From positions 29,813 to 93,812 of the forward strand of contig SAXG01000095.1 of assembly GCA_012932865.1 (NCBI GenBank): a DNA stretch of 64,000 nucleotides, in the 5' to 3' direction. The position numbers and the translations under genes were made by a program. Shown one piece after another: positions 44,860 to 57,987 of the stretch (its first letter is position 1; each line of letters begins with the position of its first letter). The notes below the pieces were generated by a model. It worked only from the letters and a program-made list of their open reading frames with translations. It did no database searches and had not been told where the DNA came from. Source of the DNA: Amylostereum areolatum (lineage: Eukaryota; Basidiomycota; Agaricomycetes; Russulales; Stereaceae).

Positions 44860-47800
44860 ATGGCATCTCCGACCCCTCAGACGGAAACTGTAACCTCTGG
44901 GCAGTCTCTTCCGGTTCCCCATCGCCTCGAATATCTGCACACGCTTCTCTTCAATCTCCCCCTGTCTCTGTCCGAAGTCACCACCTCTGGGCGGTATAAT
45001 TTTCGGTCTTTCGCAGTCAATCCGGATGATATTGAAGATTACGGTTCTCCTGGGGCTGTCAATCGGCAGCTGGAGATCCGCCTCGGCATGCGAGCAAATG
45101 GACCCATTTGTTTCAGCGAACGTGGACCCGACTTAGTTGCAGTGGTCGATGTCCTCGAAGACTACCTCACCATGTGCCCCGAAGATGCCGTGCTTCTCAA
45201 ATGGGTTGATGATCTTACCTCTGCAGCGCATGCTGTTTACAAATCTGCTTCTATACCTGTGCATCTTCAATGATGTTCCAACTGCTCACGCTTGCTCAAT
45301 GTCACTGAATGATCTAGGTTCCGACCTTCGAGAGCACTGCCGGCGACTTGTCGGACTCAGCAGAAACGGCAAATGCACCAAGCATCTCTCATGGACGGAG
45401 CACCCAGAAGACCCTTGATGGCACAAATATACAACACCCACCACGGCTGGCGCGTTCGAGGCCAATACGCGACACCAAGAAACTGGAAACCTGGGACGAC
45501 TCCAGGTATGAGGACCAAGAGGAAGATAGGTCTCCATCTCGGCCCTCAGGTGCGAAGACATACTCGCTCCTCTTCGACTGCTCACGTCTCTGTGTTCACA
45601 TTGAGCATGGGACCAAGCATGTACGCTGTGTTGCAAGCTCTGCATGTCAGTATGTCTGGGTTCAACCACGCAACAAGACGAGGATCCTTGGCCATACCTT
45701 CGATTGCGCCTATCTTCCCGTGAAGTGGCGGATTGATGCGATGAAGGAAGTGGTGGCAAGCCAAAACAAGTAGTGTTGCCAAAGTTCGGTTCAGAACCAC
45801 GGTCCGAACCTGAACCGACGGAACCGAACCGACAGTTCGGTCCGGTTCTGGTTCTGGTTCTGGCTTTCACCCGCCGGTTCAGGTTCAGGTTCGGGCCGGG
45901 GAAGAACCGACAGAACCGGCCCGAACCGTGTTCGGCTGTGCAAGGCCGCATGGCCCTCTCACCTCTCACCCTCACCTCTCATCCTTCCCTGCCTCTCATC
46001 CCACTCCTGTCAAAGGACTCCACACCCTACAACACCACCTCTCCACCCTGGTTCCTTACCCTCCTCCACAAGGCCAACCTATGTATTCCTCTACACACAC
46101 CCCTCCGACACTCTCTATGCGGCCTCGCTCAAGCCTCGCTCTCGACAGGTCCTTCATGCATGAGCCCATCACTGTTGTGACGACGTCAAGTGACAGATGG
46201 CCATTGTCATTGACGGCACATTTGAGCCAAGCAGTCGCCATCCCCAGCACCCCCGCACTCCTTGCTCTCGACCCGCACTCTTCCTTATCACCCTACTGTC
46301 TCATCTTGCTACTGTCTCGCTACCCGTTGTCATGTTTCCCCAGGCTGTATGTACTACATCTACTGGTACTACTAGTAACCACAGAATGCTAAGTGTTCTA
46401 AAGCAAAAATTAGGGTTTGAACCGAGTCCGAACCGAGTTTGAACCTGAACCGAGGTTCGGTTCAGGTTCAGGTTCAGGTTCACCCCCAGAGGTGTTGGTT
46501 CAGGTTCAGGTTCGGGCAAGATGGGTCCCGAACTGAACTGAACTGAACTTCGGCAACACTAAAAACAAGAAGGCCGACAGGGAGAAGAGGAAGAAGAAGA
46601 ACCCTCAAAAAAGGCCAGCGGATGCCACAGTGGATGCCAACGACGAGGAAACCCAGGAACCTGCACCAAAAAAGGCAAAGGTAATGCCAGAGTCATCCGG
46701 CATGGGCACGACGTCCGAGTCTACTGGGTCAACCTCAGTCATGTCCGCTTTCCTAGATCGGGGGAAGCAGCAGCGGAGCGTCTGTATTGACCGATTGCTG
46801 GTCCGAATGGTCTGCTGCAATCTACTCGCCGCCGAGCTCGTCGACAGTGCAGAGTTCAAAGCCTACACAAAAGAACTCTGCCCCACATACAAACCACCGT
46901 CGGCATCTACACTTCTAGGCAACCTTATTCCTGTGGAAGCCGCACGCATTTCTTTGGAGACGATCGCGTACCTTCAAACATGCCGTCATCTCACCATCAC
47001 CTTTGACGGCGGAAAGATTCGACAACAGCAGTCGCTCTACTCCGTTCATGTCATCACTCCAGATTGTCGCGCTTTTCTTGTTGCTCTCGATAACTCGTCT
47101 CATCTTCGTCACACCGGGGGGTATATATTTGAGCTCTTAGACCGTGTACGTGTCTACTCTGCTAAGCCATCTTCATTTACTGACCAGTGGTTCTCTCGTA
47201 GATCATTACAGAGATTGGTTCGTGGAGGGTTACACGCGTGTCCTCGGACAATACAGGCAACACTCGCTCTGCGCGTCGCAAAGTGTGCGAGAAGTATTCC
47301 CATATCCAGAACACCCAGGACAGCTGCCATGAACTCTCGCTGGCACACAAGGATATCTGTTCACTACCTGAGTTTAAGGAGGTAAGAAGTTGTTCTTCCG
47401 AGCATTTTTAGTTGACATCTCACTGACCCAACCGGTTCGGCAGGTTATTGCCTCAGTCCGTGTCATCCTCAGCTTTATGTCCATATCCACGCTTGCTGCA
47501 GAGCCATTTGAAGAGGCCAGAAAACGGCTCAAAATCGGGCGCGGGTTAGAGACCATAGGAAATACTCGATTTGGAACCATGTCGTGGGCATCAGAGTCTG
47601 TCCGCCGTTGCCTTCGTGCTTTCCGTCTCATCATCGAAGAGATACCTGATCTCAATATTGCGGTGCGTTTCTATATAAGCCGCGTCCGTAAAAAGGCAAA
47701 ACTGACTGTACTGCGTAGGACAAGAACAGTCTCTTTGAAGAAGGCATCGAGAGTCTTCAATTCGAGCTAAACCTTACGACCCTACTCGCCGTTATCCTGC

Positions 47801-49210
47801 CATTTGCACGAGCGATCCGCTGTTTGGAGTCGTCGCATGGGACAGCAGCCGATGTGCTGATATTCTGGGCTGCATGCATTGCTCATCTGTCTTGTCACTT
47901 CAGGAGCCCAAGCTGTCGACTTTCGGGCGACACAAAGGCCAGCATCCGCTACATCATGAACCGGCAGTTTGACGGCATGATCAACAAAGCACATCATGAT
48001 ATCTACATTGTCGCCGTTTATCTTGATCCTCGTGCGTGCCCCCATCCTTCCCGCAATCCTTTCATCATGATCACTCATCGCTCACATCATACTAGGATAC
48101 CGTTCGGCTCCTCTCTAGAAGGATATAAACCCATTAGCTCCCCCGACAATCACACTCTCTCGACGTGACCCCCTGGAGAAAATCCAGGAGCGTGTTTATG
48201 GAGCTCTTGTCGGAATGCTTGAGGACGAGTATGGCAAGGACCCTACACCGAAGTCGGTCAAGCTACGAAACCCCGATCTTGTCGACATTCCCCCGCAAGA
48301 TGCCGCATCCCGCCTGAGAGAAGAGTTTCTTCTGTACTCCAGCGATTCACGTCCATTCAATGACAAGCTCAATGCGGGACAGACGGCTTTCAGCTGGTGG
48401 GAGTCGCACCAAAGCAAGGATACATTTTCTATTCTTTCAGTGCGTCATTGCTCCCTTCGCACAGCTGATATGGTACTAAACTCGCATTTTTTAGATGCTC
48501 GCAATGAAGGTCTATGCTGGACCTGCGAACTCTATGGCAGATGAGCGGACAGCGTCACAGATCACCCATCTTAACGGCCCTCGCCGAAGCAGGCAAAAAC
48601 TCACTACAGTCAAGAATATGGTACAGATCAAACAATACTATCGTCATGATCCAAAGGTCCGTCGCCGATGTCTCAATCCGGGTACTTGTACTAATATGTG
48701 GCTATATACAGAATGCATCCCCACCACGAATCCCCACTGTCAAGTGGCGGGATATGTCCGACCTCTTGCGCTCCGGTGGTGACGAGACACTTCTCGAGTT
48801 ACCATCAAGTGTGGAGAATGTCGTTGCGCCCTCGACTTCCGACGATTCGGCACACGATGCAATGTCCCCAGATAAGTCTGAGGACGAGGATGACCTTCAG
48901 GGCTTGGATGACGACGTGCTAGGCTCGGAAGATGATGAGTCGGAGGATAACTCACTCAGTCGGAGTCCCTCGGAAAACACTCATAGGCAGGTCCGAGCAT
49001 TTCAGCTTCGAAGACGACTCGGAACTCGAAGTTTTCAATCTGGAAGCACCAGCTCTTTTGGATTATCTGGACGATACGGTCACGGTGCCGCGCACCTCGA
49101 CGGACAGGACAGCCGGGAGCGGCGGGGGGAAGAGTAAGGTTGCTGCGAAGGGCAGCGACAGTGGCTGGAAGAATGCGAAGGGGTTCACATTCAAGAAAAA
49201 GTTGCATTAG
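44860..49210 (+). pseudogene. hAT transposase, interrupted by a MITE
   Basis: Exons include 44860-45258, 45318-45770 joined to 46570-47145 once the MITE is removed, about 47202-47383, then 47444 onward to 49210 through several short introns. A BED-like finger is visible (HVRCVASSAC...HTFDC). The core is of the hAT/DUF659 type: LTITFDGGKI, VSSDNTGNT, SCHELSLAHKDI. The C-terminal dimerisation region has AFSWWESHQ and MADERTAS, the usual W and E-R motifs. The tail is acidic, then basic (KGFTFKKKLH). The only clear defect is the nested MITE, which introduces a stop right after VASQNK. Confidence 0.75.
45771..46561 (+). mobile_element. hAT MITE nested in the hAT transposase gene
   Basis: 791 bp with TIRs TAGTGTTGCC(A/G)AAGTTC, a perfect 8-bp duplication AAAACAAG (45763-45770, 46562-46569), and GGTTCA/GGTTCTG hexamer arrays near both ends. 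A fragment is at 28010-28255. Confidence 0.92.
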
Positions 49211-49377
49211 GACTCGAGACGTGCTGCCAGGAGCACAATCAGTACGATTTTTAGAGGTGTAGTTAACTCCGGTAAATTTCGGTAAATTACACATGTAAAT
49301 TTCGCCCCAAGACCGGGCACTCGTAAATTACACCCCCAAGGTCCGAAATTCGAAATTTACGGTACACTAACTGAACC

Positions 49378-49766
49378 TCCTCGCGCATGATCTCTCGCCA
49401 TCGTCGTTGCACGAGGCATATGTTCAGTTCCGCCAGTATACATCGTCTGATCGCCACGTTGGTCCATAGGCTCAGGCTATGGTAGCCTCTGTGTCCACCT
49501 TCAAGTTCTGTCTCGCTGAGTCCCGCCTGAGATTAGGCTTGTCCCTGCTTCTGTTTTAGCCTCGAGCAATCGAACAAATCCATGGCTCACTCCACTACAA
49601 ACTTGTGACATAACATTGAGCCTCAGACTTCTCATACATAACCAACCGGCCCCGTTGAATCGCAATCGAATACATTCATTCGACTATAGTGTACACATAG
49701 GTCGTAGACGTCAAACCTGTAAGCTCCAAACCTAACGTACACCCCGCAAAAGAAGTCCGCCTCGTC
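49378..49766. other. Intergenic stretch
   Basis: Starts with the last codons of the deaminase-like gene (stop at 49386-49388). Nothing else is recognised up to the helicase stop. Confidence 0.35.
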
Positions 49767-52700
49767 TCACCTGGCAGGGGGGCGCTGCCGGAGGATGTAG
49801 GACCGCACACCACCCATGAACTCCTCCCCGTGAGCCCGTTGGTCCAGCGGAACATCCTCCTTCACATAGTCAGGCAGCTTCACCCCCTCGTCCGCCTTCC
49901 ACCCAAGCGGACGGCCCTTGCACCCGCCGTTTCTGTGCACAAAGTTCAGGAAGAATCGCCACAGGGGGGAGACGCCGAGCGCGTTGGGATCCCCGATGAC
50001 GACCAGCATGGACTTGGCGCGGGTAAATGCGACTGCGCGGCGAGGTCAGGAAGGTGTAGGAGCGCGGGAAAAGACATGGCACAAGCTACCGTTCATCCTG
50101 CGCCCCTCTCCGATGAAGCCTATGGACTTCTTGGCCTCGACAGCTTTTGCGTCTTCTTTATCGACGCTGGAGCGGGAAGTAGATATGATGATGACCTTGC
50201 GCTCCTGTTACGCGGGGCCCCCGTTATCAGCACCCTGCAAAGCGGGGAGTTGTGGGAAACATGCACGCACTTGGCCTTGAAACTGCTCCACCGAGCCCAC
50301 GACCACATCCTTCAGCCGCGCGTTCTTCAACAGCCGCCTGATTCTGCGGGCCTGCGCCTTGTACGGCGCCACGACGCCGATGTCCTTCGCCACTGGAAGC
50401 CCCCATCGACGTCAGCCCCGGGACACAGGAAACGAACAAGCGACCCAAAGCGAAGCGCACGCACACACGCGGTGTTCTGGGCCTTCGGTCAAGGTCTTGC
50501 AGTACTTTTTCACGAGCGAGGCTTCTTCGACGTTGAACACCGAGCTCGACACGCTTCGCTTCTCCTCGCCTTTGATGCCGTGGAACACGACGGGGAACTT
50601 CGTGTTCGGGAGGAGGGTCGACCCCAGGAGACTGCGGACGACGACCGGGTCCGCGTGCGCGCGTAGCTCGTCTTCGTAGAACATCTTGTTCGACCACGCG
50701 ATGATCCTCGGATGGGATCGCCTGTTCCTCACCAGCTTGACAATGCTGTCGGCACCGCGGTCAACAACGAGCACCCCATCACGGTGGGGCGTAGTACTCA
50801 CGTCTGGCCATGTTGCTGGGGAAGCCCGTATATGTCCTTCATGCTCATCAGCCTCTGCAGGTAGCTCCGCTTCAGCCCTTTGCCCGCCGTATTGGACATG
50901 ACCACGGGCTGCAGCTGGTTCGGGTCCCCCGCGAGCACGATCTGCGTGAACTCGTCCGCCACGGCCTTGATCGGGATCACGCACGTCGGCTCGTCCGCGT
51001 ACACGGCCTCGTCGACGAACACGTGGCTGAAATGGCCGCGAGGGACGCCGGAGGTCTGCAGGAGGCTCGCGGACGAGCAGGTGCAGAGCACGACGCGGTA
51101 GCGCACGAGCTGCGCCAGCGGCGGAACCGCGTAGACGTCGTCGGCGTCGGCGCCGGCGTGGGTGAACGCCTTCACGGCGTCCGAGCAGTCCGTGCCGATT
51201 TCGCGCGAGAACGCGTTCAGGCGGAGCATGTCCGCGGTCGTGAGTCCCCCCGCCGGCGAGGCGCTCGGTGAGGACGTCCGTGGCGACGTTGCTGGGCGCA
51301 CAGACGAGGATGTTCCGGCTGGTGTCGGCGCGGAGGAGCTGGAGGATGGCCTCGACGATGGTCACGGTCTTTCCGGTACCAGGTCTGTATCATAAACGGG
51401 GTCAGGGGCACAGAGAGCCTTGGATGAGAGAGAGGACGTACGGCCCATAGACGATGAACGGCACGCTTCCGGGCGCTTGACGCAGGATCGATACGACCGT
51501 TTCCAGCTGCCTTTCGTCCGTCTCGAGAAGGGGGTTGACCAGCCTCAGCTCGCGCTTCACGTCTTCATAGCCTCCGACGAGCGGGCGGACGTCGTGAGCA
51601 GCCGGGAACAAGAACCGGCGTGCCCGGTTGACGGGGGTGTTGAGGGCGTGGTGGCGCCGACGAAGCGGGATCCTGTTCAGCTTGAGCCGCAGGACGAACG
51701 TTTGCTGGTTGTACGCGCGGAAGGCGGCCGGCACCCGGAGCTCCAGCGTGATCTGCGTGCGCTCGTCGTCGATGTCACGGCAGTCGACGTCCTGGATGCG
51801 GCATTCGTACCGCACGTCCAGGCGCGCGTCGTCCAGATACACCGAATCGCCGAAGCTGACTTCCGGAAGTCGCTCTTCGCTCGTCTCGGTGATCACGATC
51901 CTGTGCCCGGCGTCGGTCACGTATGTTCTGAACGACAGAGGGGGAAGAGCCTACCGATGGCGATCGCCTGAATGGATGACGTTGACTTCCCAAGGGGGCA
52001 GCTCTTCCAATTGTCGACTACGCCATGCGAATGCGGTTGATGAGACTTTGTACGGACGGAACAAAGGGGGTACCACCCACTAGTTCTGCCCTTCCTCGAT
52101 CCATACGAAGGTCTCGAACCACTGCTGATACGTCTCCATCGAGAGCGTCCCGGGCAGCATCTCCGCCACAAGTGCCGGAGTCAGCACCTGGTCGTATTCG
52201 GGACTTTGCATAGCGTCCACGATTGCGTTCGGAGGCTCGTATTGGGGTAGACGCCTCGACCGCTTCCCCCGCGACCGTGGTGGCGGCATCAGAGAAATGT
52301 ACGTGCTTGGCGCCACGTATGGCTTCTTGTTCCCCGCGAGTGTCGGACCCGTCGCCGTTGGCTCTGGCGATGCGCGGTATATGCGATCCTGGATGGAACC
52401 CGCCACCCCCTTCAGTGTGCGAAAGACGGAGAACTCCCGCTTGAGGTCGCCGTGGTAGAACACGAGCTCCAAAGTACCTTCGAACAGGCCCTCGTAGTGC
52501 GGAGTGAATGCCACCACGACAATTCGCTGGTGGCCACGCTTGATCCATGGGGAGTCGCCGTGCAGGCTCGCAGAGAAGCTGTGTGTGCGTCAGGCGCTGG
52601 TCCACCAGAAACCAACGATTAGAAAAAGACACGTACTACGGAAGTGAGTCTTCAACTTCGGCCCTAGAGTAAATCTGAGCGCGAACGAAGGACACGGGCA

Positions 52701-54071
52701 GATCTCGGGTGTGTTTGTCCAGAGTGATCGTCGTCGTCTTCATACTGGACGTCCACTCCTGCCCGTCATTGTGTTCTTCCAAAACGCCGAAGTCGACGCC
52801 TTCGGCGCACGAGACGGATAGGCCTATCTTGCCTGGGTCGATTTCAGGCAAGGGCTCGGTTCGAGAGGTATCTTCCGATGGTGTGTCGTCATCGGCGACA
52901 TACCGCTCATCTCCATGCAAGCTGGGCTGAGAGGTCGCTTGACCCACGGTTTCTACTTTCTCAAGCGCTTCGTCGAGCCATCGTTGGCGATTGATATGCT
53001 GGCTGTGTGAGATGTGGCGCTCGTGGCGGTTGGGATGATAGTGGTGATTGCAAGCCCGGCAATAGATGGCGCGAGGAGGAGGGGCAGGGGTTCGAGCGCC
53101 TGACAACTTCCTCTCTCGAGCCTCCTGATGCTGCTTGCCGGTTATGTGGTCCTCAAACCCATCCTTTGACGTGTACACGCAACAGAGGTCACATAGACGG
53201 CCAGTAGACAGCACCTTGGGCAGCCCTGCGATGAGCGATGGCTGGTTACAACGGCACGGAAGACGTTAGGCGATATGGAAAGAGATGTGTAGGGTTTTAC
53301 TCACGACCATTGGAGGGTCTCCCGCTCTACCACCGTCCGCGGTTTCTCGTCGTTCTGCGCGATCAGAAGCACCCTCTGCATTTGACCCGCTCCTCGCGCT
53401 TGAGGCTCTCGGCGCTCTGTCCGTAGGCCCCTCGTCGACCAGGGCGTCCCGCGCGAGGTCTGTGAACTTTTGCGTGGACAGATGGTTTCGCGACCGGACA
53501 TGGGACTTGAACGCCGACGACGGGAAGTCGTCGTTGCAGGTGTCGCAGTGCTTGAGGTCGGGGGCGGGGGCGGGGGAGGGCAGTCCGGCCGCTCGGCGCG
53601 TCGCCAGCTCTCGGTGTCTCCTCCCAGCCGCGTGCGTCTCCGAGTCCGCCACGTCGAGGTAAACGGAACATATGTCGCAGCGCGCTATGAGGATGGTGAG
53701 GACGCGAAGGGAGGGGAGCGCCCGACGGGGACGCCGCGCGAGGCTGCACGGAACGACGCGGAGGTTCAGAGCCGCGGTAGACGCATATACTTCGACGCAC
53801 GGGAGATACGCACCTCGTCGACATGCGCGTTCCGTACGCCACCCGAGGACTCAGGCCGCTGGCCGTGCCCGGAAGTCGGGGGCGGGGTCGGCTCGGGAAG
53901 TTTAGCTGCGTTGCGGATGTGCGTTGGTCCTTGCGCGTGGGCCTCCATCTGGGGTGAAGGGATGAACCTCCCGCAGGGCATGCATCGCGCGACGTCGTGT
54001 CGGTCCTTGCATACTTCTGTGTTGCAGGTGCCTGTGGCGCGGGCTTGCTTGCAGAAGGGGGTGCGGCGCAT
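49767..54071 (-). CDS. SDE3/MOV10-like SF1 RNA helicase with zinc fingers, paralog 1
   Basis: Many short exons. The N-terminus (ATG 54071, MRRTPFCKQ) carries a CCCH-type cluster ([19 protein letters not shown]) and C2H2 units (CMPCG...[29 protein letters not shown]). The middle part (52.0-53.2 kb) is conserved with paralog 2. Helicase motifs: I GPPGTGKT, restored across an intron near 51.39-51.45 kb; [54 protein letters not shown]. Two oddities: the usual DEAGQ of motif II is DEAVY, and motif Ia is joined to GLTTADML only by a one-base shift in a G run (plus strand about 51245-51250), either an assembly slip or a real lesion. Relatives (plant SDE3, Neurospora SAD-3) act in RNA silencing. Confidence 0.7.
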
Positions 54072-54873
54072 GGGGAGGAGAACGGCGAGGGGGCAAGGAG
54101 GGATGGCGATGCGAGGAGGGTGCGAGCCCCGTGGGGGAGAGAAAGCGAGAACGACGGCGGAGAGCAAGGCGGAGAGCGGGCGTCCGAGTCAAGTGGGCAC
54201 TCCTGATCCCTGCGCCCTTCCGGATGCGTGGCGGGTGGCGAGGATATCGTCCGGTATGTTCACGGGCGCTCGCACGCAAAGGTCTATGCCTGTTTCAGGA
54301 TCCGTGCTTCCAGTGCCCGCCCATGCAAACGGGAGCCTCGCCTCCACCAAGGTCACCTTGGCCCCCTTCCCCGACACACATCCCTGCCGTCGAACGGCGC
54401 CCAGCGCACCCGCGGGCATCGCTATTCCGGCATTCGTCAGCCGCCATCATACGCATACAGGCGACGAACAACGGACCACTCACTGCATGCCATAAGTGGA
54501 AATAACACGCCGGTCGGCGCCGCCTTTGCGCCGTGGACGGTGGAATATGAAAGGGTCTTCTGGATTTCGAGGCCCGGGAAGGTGTTGTAGGGAGGATGAG
54601 CGACGTCGCGGGCTGGCCGTGGTCGTGGTGGCAGGAGAGAGCAAGGGCAAGTGAGGCGTGATCGCTGCACGCCGGCGAACCTCAGCTTCTTAAAAGTTCG
54701 AACTCTCAGATCTCAGACTAGGCAAGTTTTCTTCCCCGCTCCCACCGACGCAAACACCTACAGAGAAGTGAAAGCAAACACTTGGATGGCTTGATTTCCG
54801 AACCCTATATACACCGTACAACAGCGCCCCCTCGAACCGCGCAGCGCAACGCAAAGACCGCCTTCCCGATGCC
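54072..54873. other. Intergenic region
   Basis: Open frames here on both strands run in GC-rich DNA and show no conserved pattern; an in-frame ATG at 54167 could extend helicase paralog 1 by 32 codons. Confidence 0.35.
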
Positions 54874-57800
54874 TCACAAGGGCGCGCACTCCCTCTCCAA
54901 CCACCTCAACGCGCGCTCGTCCTTCGTCAACAACGGCGCCACCTTCTCCCACACCTCCGCATGGTACCCGTCCAGCCACTCCCGCTCCTCCCGCGTCAAC
55001 AGCGTCTCGTCCACCAGTTTCTTGTGTATCGGACACTGTCGCCCGTCCCAACATCAGCGCCACCGTGCTGCGTCGCGAGAAAGGATGGCCACGGAAAATG
55101 GCGAGGGGGAGAACAAGGTGAGGCCGTACCATGGTGACGTGCTCGAACCGGAGGAAGCCCTTCCCGCCAAAGTTGTTCGGCGTCCGCGCCTCGCGCACGA
55201 CAACGACGTTCTCGATGCGCACTCCGAAGCGGCCGTCGGCGTAGTACCCGGGCTCTGCGCACCACGTCAGCCCCGAATCGGCCGACACGCGCGCGGCAAG
55301 ACGAAGGGGGGGGGGGGGGGGGGGGGGGGGGGGAGGGAAGAGGGAAAGGGGGGCGCACCGTTCGAGACCGTCATGCCTGACTTCAGAGCCGTGTCGTTGT
55401 ACGCTGCAGGCAACCGCCCATCAGCATGGGACAGGGCTCGGCTGAAGGAAAAGGGCGACCTACCGATGCGCATGCCGATGCCCTGCGGGCCCTCGTGGAC
55501 GTTCAGGAAGTGGCCGACACCATGCCCGGTGCCGTGCATGTAGTCTGACCCCCGACGTCAGTCAAATGCGCACGACGGCCGGACGACGCACGCACCCAGG
55601 CCGTCTTTCCAAAGCGGTCTGCGCGCCCACGTATCGCTGTCCGCCGCATACGCTCAGCCACAGCACCTGGATCGACCGAGAGAGGGGAGGACGCACATGA
55701 TGTATCCCGTGGTGCCGTTCGGGAAGACGGCGGTGTCGATGGCGATGTGGCCTTGCAGCACCCGCGTGGCCGCGCGCTTCTCCTCCGCGGTCGGTGTGCC
55801 GAAGTGCTGTCAAGAGCGTCGGCTCGACGGCACGTAGAGAGAAGCTGACCAGACGTGGGCCTACCCATGTCCTCGTCACGTCCGTCGTCCCGTCCAGAAA
55901 CTGGGCTATCACCGTGCCATAAGCGCGAGCCTCCCGCCGGCTGGACAAAACAAGGCCTCACCACCCGAATCACAGAGATAGATCTGTCTCAACGTCAGGA
56001 CGGAGGCAAGTGGGCGGAGAGGACCGGACGCACCTGGTCCTTCCTGATGATGGCACAGTCCTTGGGGTCGGGGGAATAGTGTATGATAGCTGGCCGTCCT
56101 GGCGTGAGCAGGAAGCCGTCGAATCAAGCTAGTAGATCATACCTCCGTTGGGCCCCGTCGACGAGATGGTGGTGAACGACAGACCCTTGAAGAGGTCCAG
56201 CTCCCTGCCACGCAGGCATAAGCGCGGTTCCGCAGGCGCCTTCAAGGACGATCGATGAACTCACGAGCGGAACTTCTCCAACCGGTCTGCGCCCTCGCTT
56301 TCCGAGATCTCCGCGCCCGCGTCGAGCTGCTCTTCCAGCCATGCGAAGTAGCGCGCGAGCGCCGCGCCGTCGCGGATGTGGCAGGCGCGGAAGCCGGCCA
56401 CCTCCGCGTCGTTCTTGATCGCCTTGAGGGTCGCGACCGGGGAGCGAGCGACAGCGTAGGTATCCTAAGGTTTTCCGGGCTTATGAGCAAAGATGGGCGG
56501 GAAAGCCAGGAGAGGTGCTCGCCTTGCCAAGGGCTTCTGCCACCGCGACGTTCGCCTTGTCACCGATCAAAACTTTTTTGGACTGAAGACAGAGCGTGAG
56601 CGTGAGGCGGCGGGGCGGGATCGAGTCGGACGTACCTCGAGCACCTTCGGGAGACGCTTGAGGTAATCGTAGAAGTCTGCGTAAGGCTTGATTTCGACCT
56701 GGGTGCCGAGGTGCGACCTGACACCGTCGTCGACCTGCGCGGGATCGATGAACAACAGGCTCTTGTCGAGGGTGATCACAGCGTTGGCGAAGAAGACTGC
56801 ACCACGGCATCCGAGTCAGCCCCCGTCTCCTCCGACCGAAGCAAGGACACGCTGGTGCCACGCACCGGGATTGAAGTCGATATCGGAACCGCGGAGGTTG
56901 AAAAGCCACGCGACCTCGTCCAGCATCGTCACCACCAACGCGCCCTGGTTCCTTTGTCGGAGCTCTTGCCGCACCTTGGACACTTTCTCCTGCGACGTCT
57001 GGCCTGCGCGGAGCGGGCGTGAGCGACCGCACAGAACGCGAGATCGCACGGCTGACCGGAATACGTCGTGTCCAGCGGGAACACGGGGTTTTTCGGGCGC
57101 GGGGGACGGTCGGAGCCCCAGACTGCGTCCACGATGTTCTCCGAGAAGTTGAACTTGGTGTCCTTGAAGGATGCGATGTCCGCTGCGACGTACCGGTAAG
57201 TACACAGAACAATAGAAGGAAGGATGGCGCGTACATGCACTGATAAGTTCCGGGTCGATGCCGACGGTCTCTTCCTTGGTAACGTTCTGTCCGGATGGTC
57301 AACTTCACGTGAAGATGAAGGGATGGGGAGAGAGGGTCGCACCTTCTTGATGTATTCTTGCCATGTCGGAACATCTGCGTATACGCGGTCAATAACATCG
57401 CGTGGTGGGAGGGGGACGCCACGCACGAGGAAGGCCTTGCCTCATCAGCGTCCAGTTGCTGCACCCCGGGTGTGAACATCGAAATGGGGTTCGGGGCAAG
57501 ATTCACGCACTTGTCTAGTTGCTGCTCGGCCTGGAGAAAGTATCGACCGTCGGTGAAGAGGAGGGCCTTCTCCTTCGTCACGACCGCGGTGCCTGCATAC
57601 AAGCTCGGGAGTCAGCCGACCGCCTCGGTCGGTCGGAAGGGCGACGCACCAGCGGAGCCATTGAACCCCGAGATAAACGCCCGACGTTCGTCGCACTGGG
57701 CGAGATACTCGCTGGAGTCTGCACGACGGATCAGGACGGACCGACCGAGCGCAGAGCACGGCACACTTGCGTTGATCCTCGCTCGGGACGACGTACGCGT

Positions 57801-57882
57801 CGACGGACTGGGCGGCCATGCGCTGGCGCAGCGCGCTCAGCCTGCCTGTTGTGTTCACGGTCTGCGTTCCGGGTGCGCCCAT
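54874..57882 (-). CDS. AMPP: Xaa-Pro aminopeptidase P (M24B)
   Basis: Removes N-terminal residues that precede proline; a Mn-dependent pita-bread metallopeptidase. Start 57882 ([18 protein letters not shown]), stop 54874 (RECAPL). Numerous short introns. Creatinase-type N-terminus: [40 protein letters not shown]. Middle: [35 protein letters not shown]. Catalytic half: metal ligands in [31 protein letters not shown] (His), EPGYY and RIENVVVV (Glu). An upstream in-frame ATG at 57987 would add 35 residues that are basic and lack acidic residues until the end, like a mitochondrial presequence. A run of about 27 G near 55307-55333 lies in an intron. Confidence 0.88.
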
Positions 57883-57987
57883 GTCGAGAGATGGGGTGTA
57901 TAGACGCGATCGTGGGGGGCGGAGATGGGAGACGGAAGTGAAGATGGAAAAGGCAGCGCGAAGCGTGCCATGGCCGGTACGGAGCAT

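Larger units (their letters stand above)
44490..49369 (+). mobile_element. hAT DNA transposon (4880 bp)
   Basis: TIRs TAGTGTACCGTAAATTTC at both ends; 8-bp target duplication ACTAAACC / ACTGAACC (7 of 8 match). Many GTAATTTAC subterminal repeats. Encodes one spliced transposase and is interrupted by a MITE at 45771. Confidence 0.92.

Noticed and set aside
53470..54495. Plus-strand frame of 341 codons
   Set aside because: Antisense to the zinc-finger exons of helicase paralog 1; no conserved motif.
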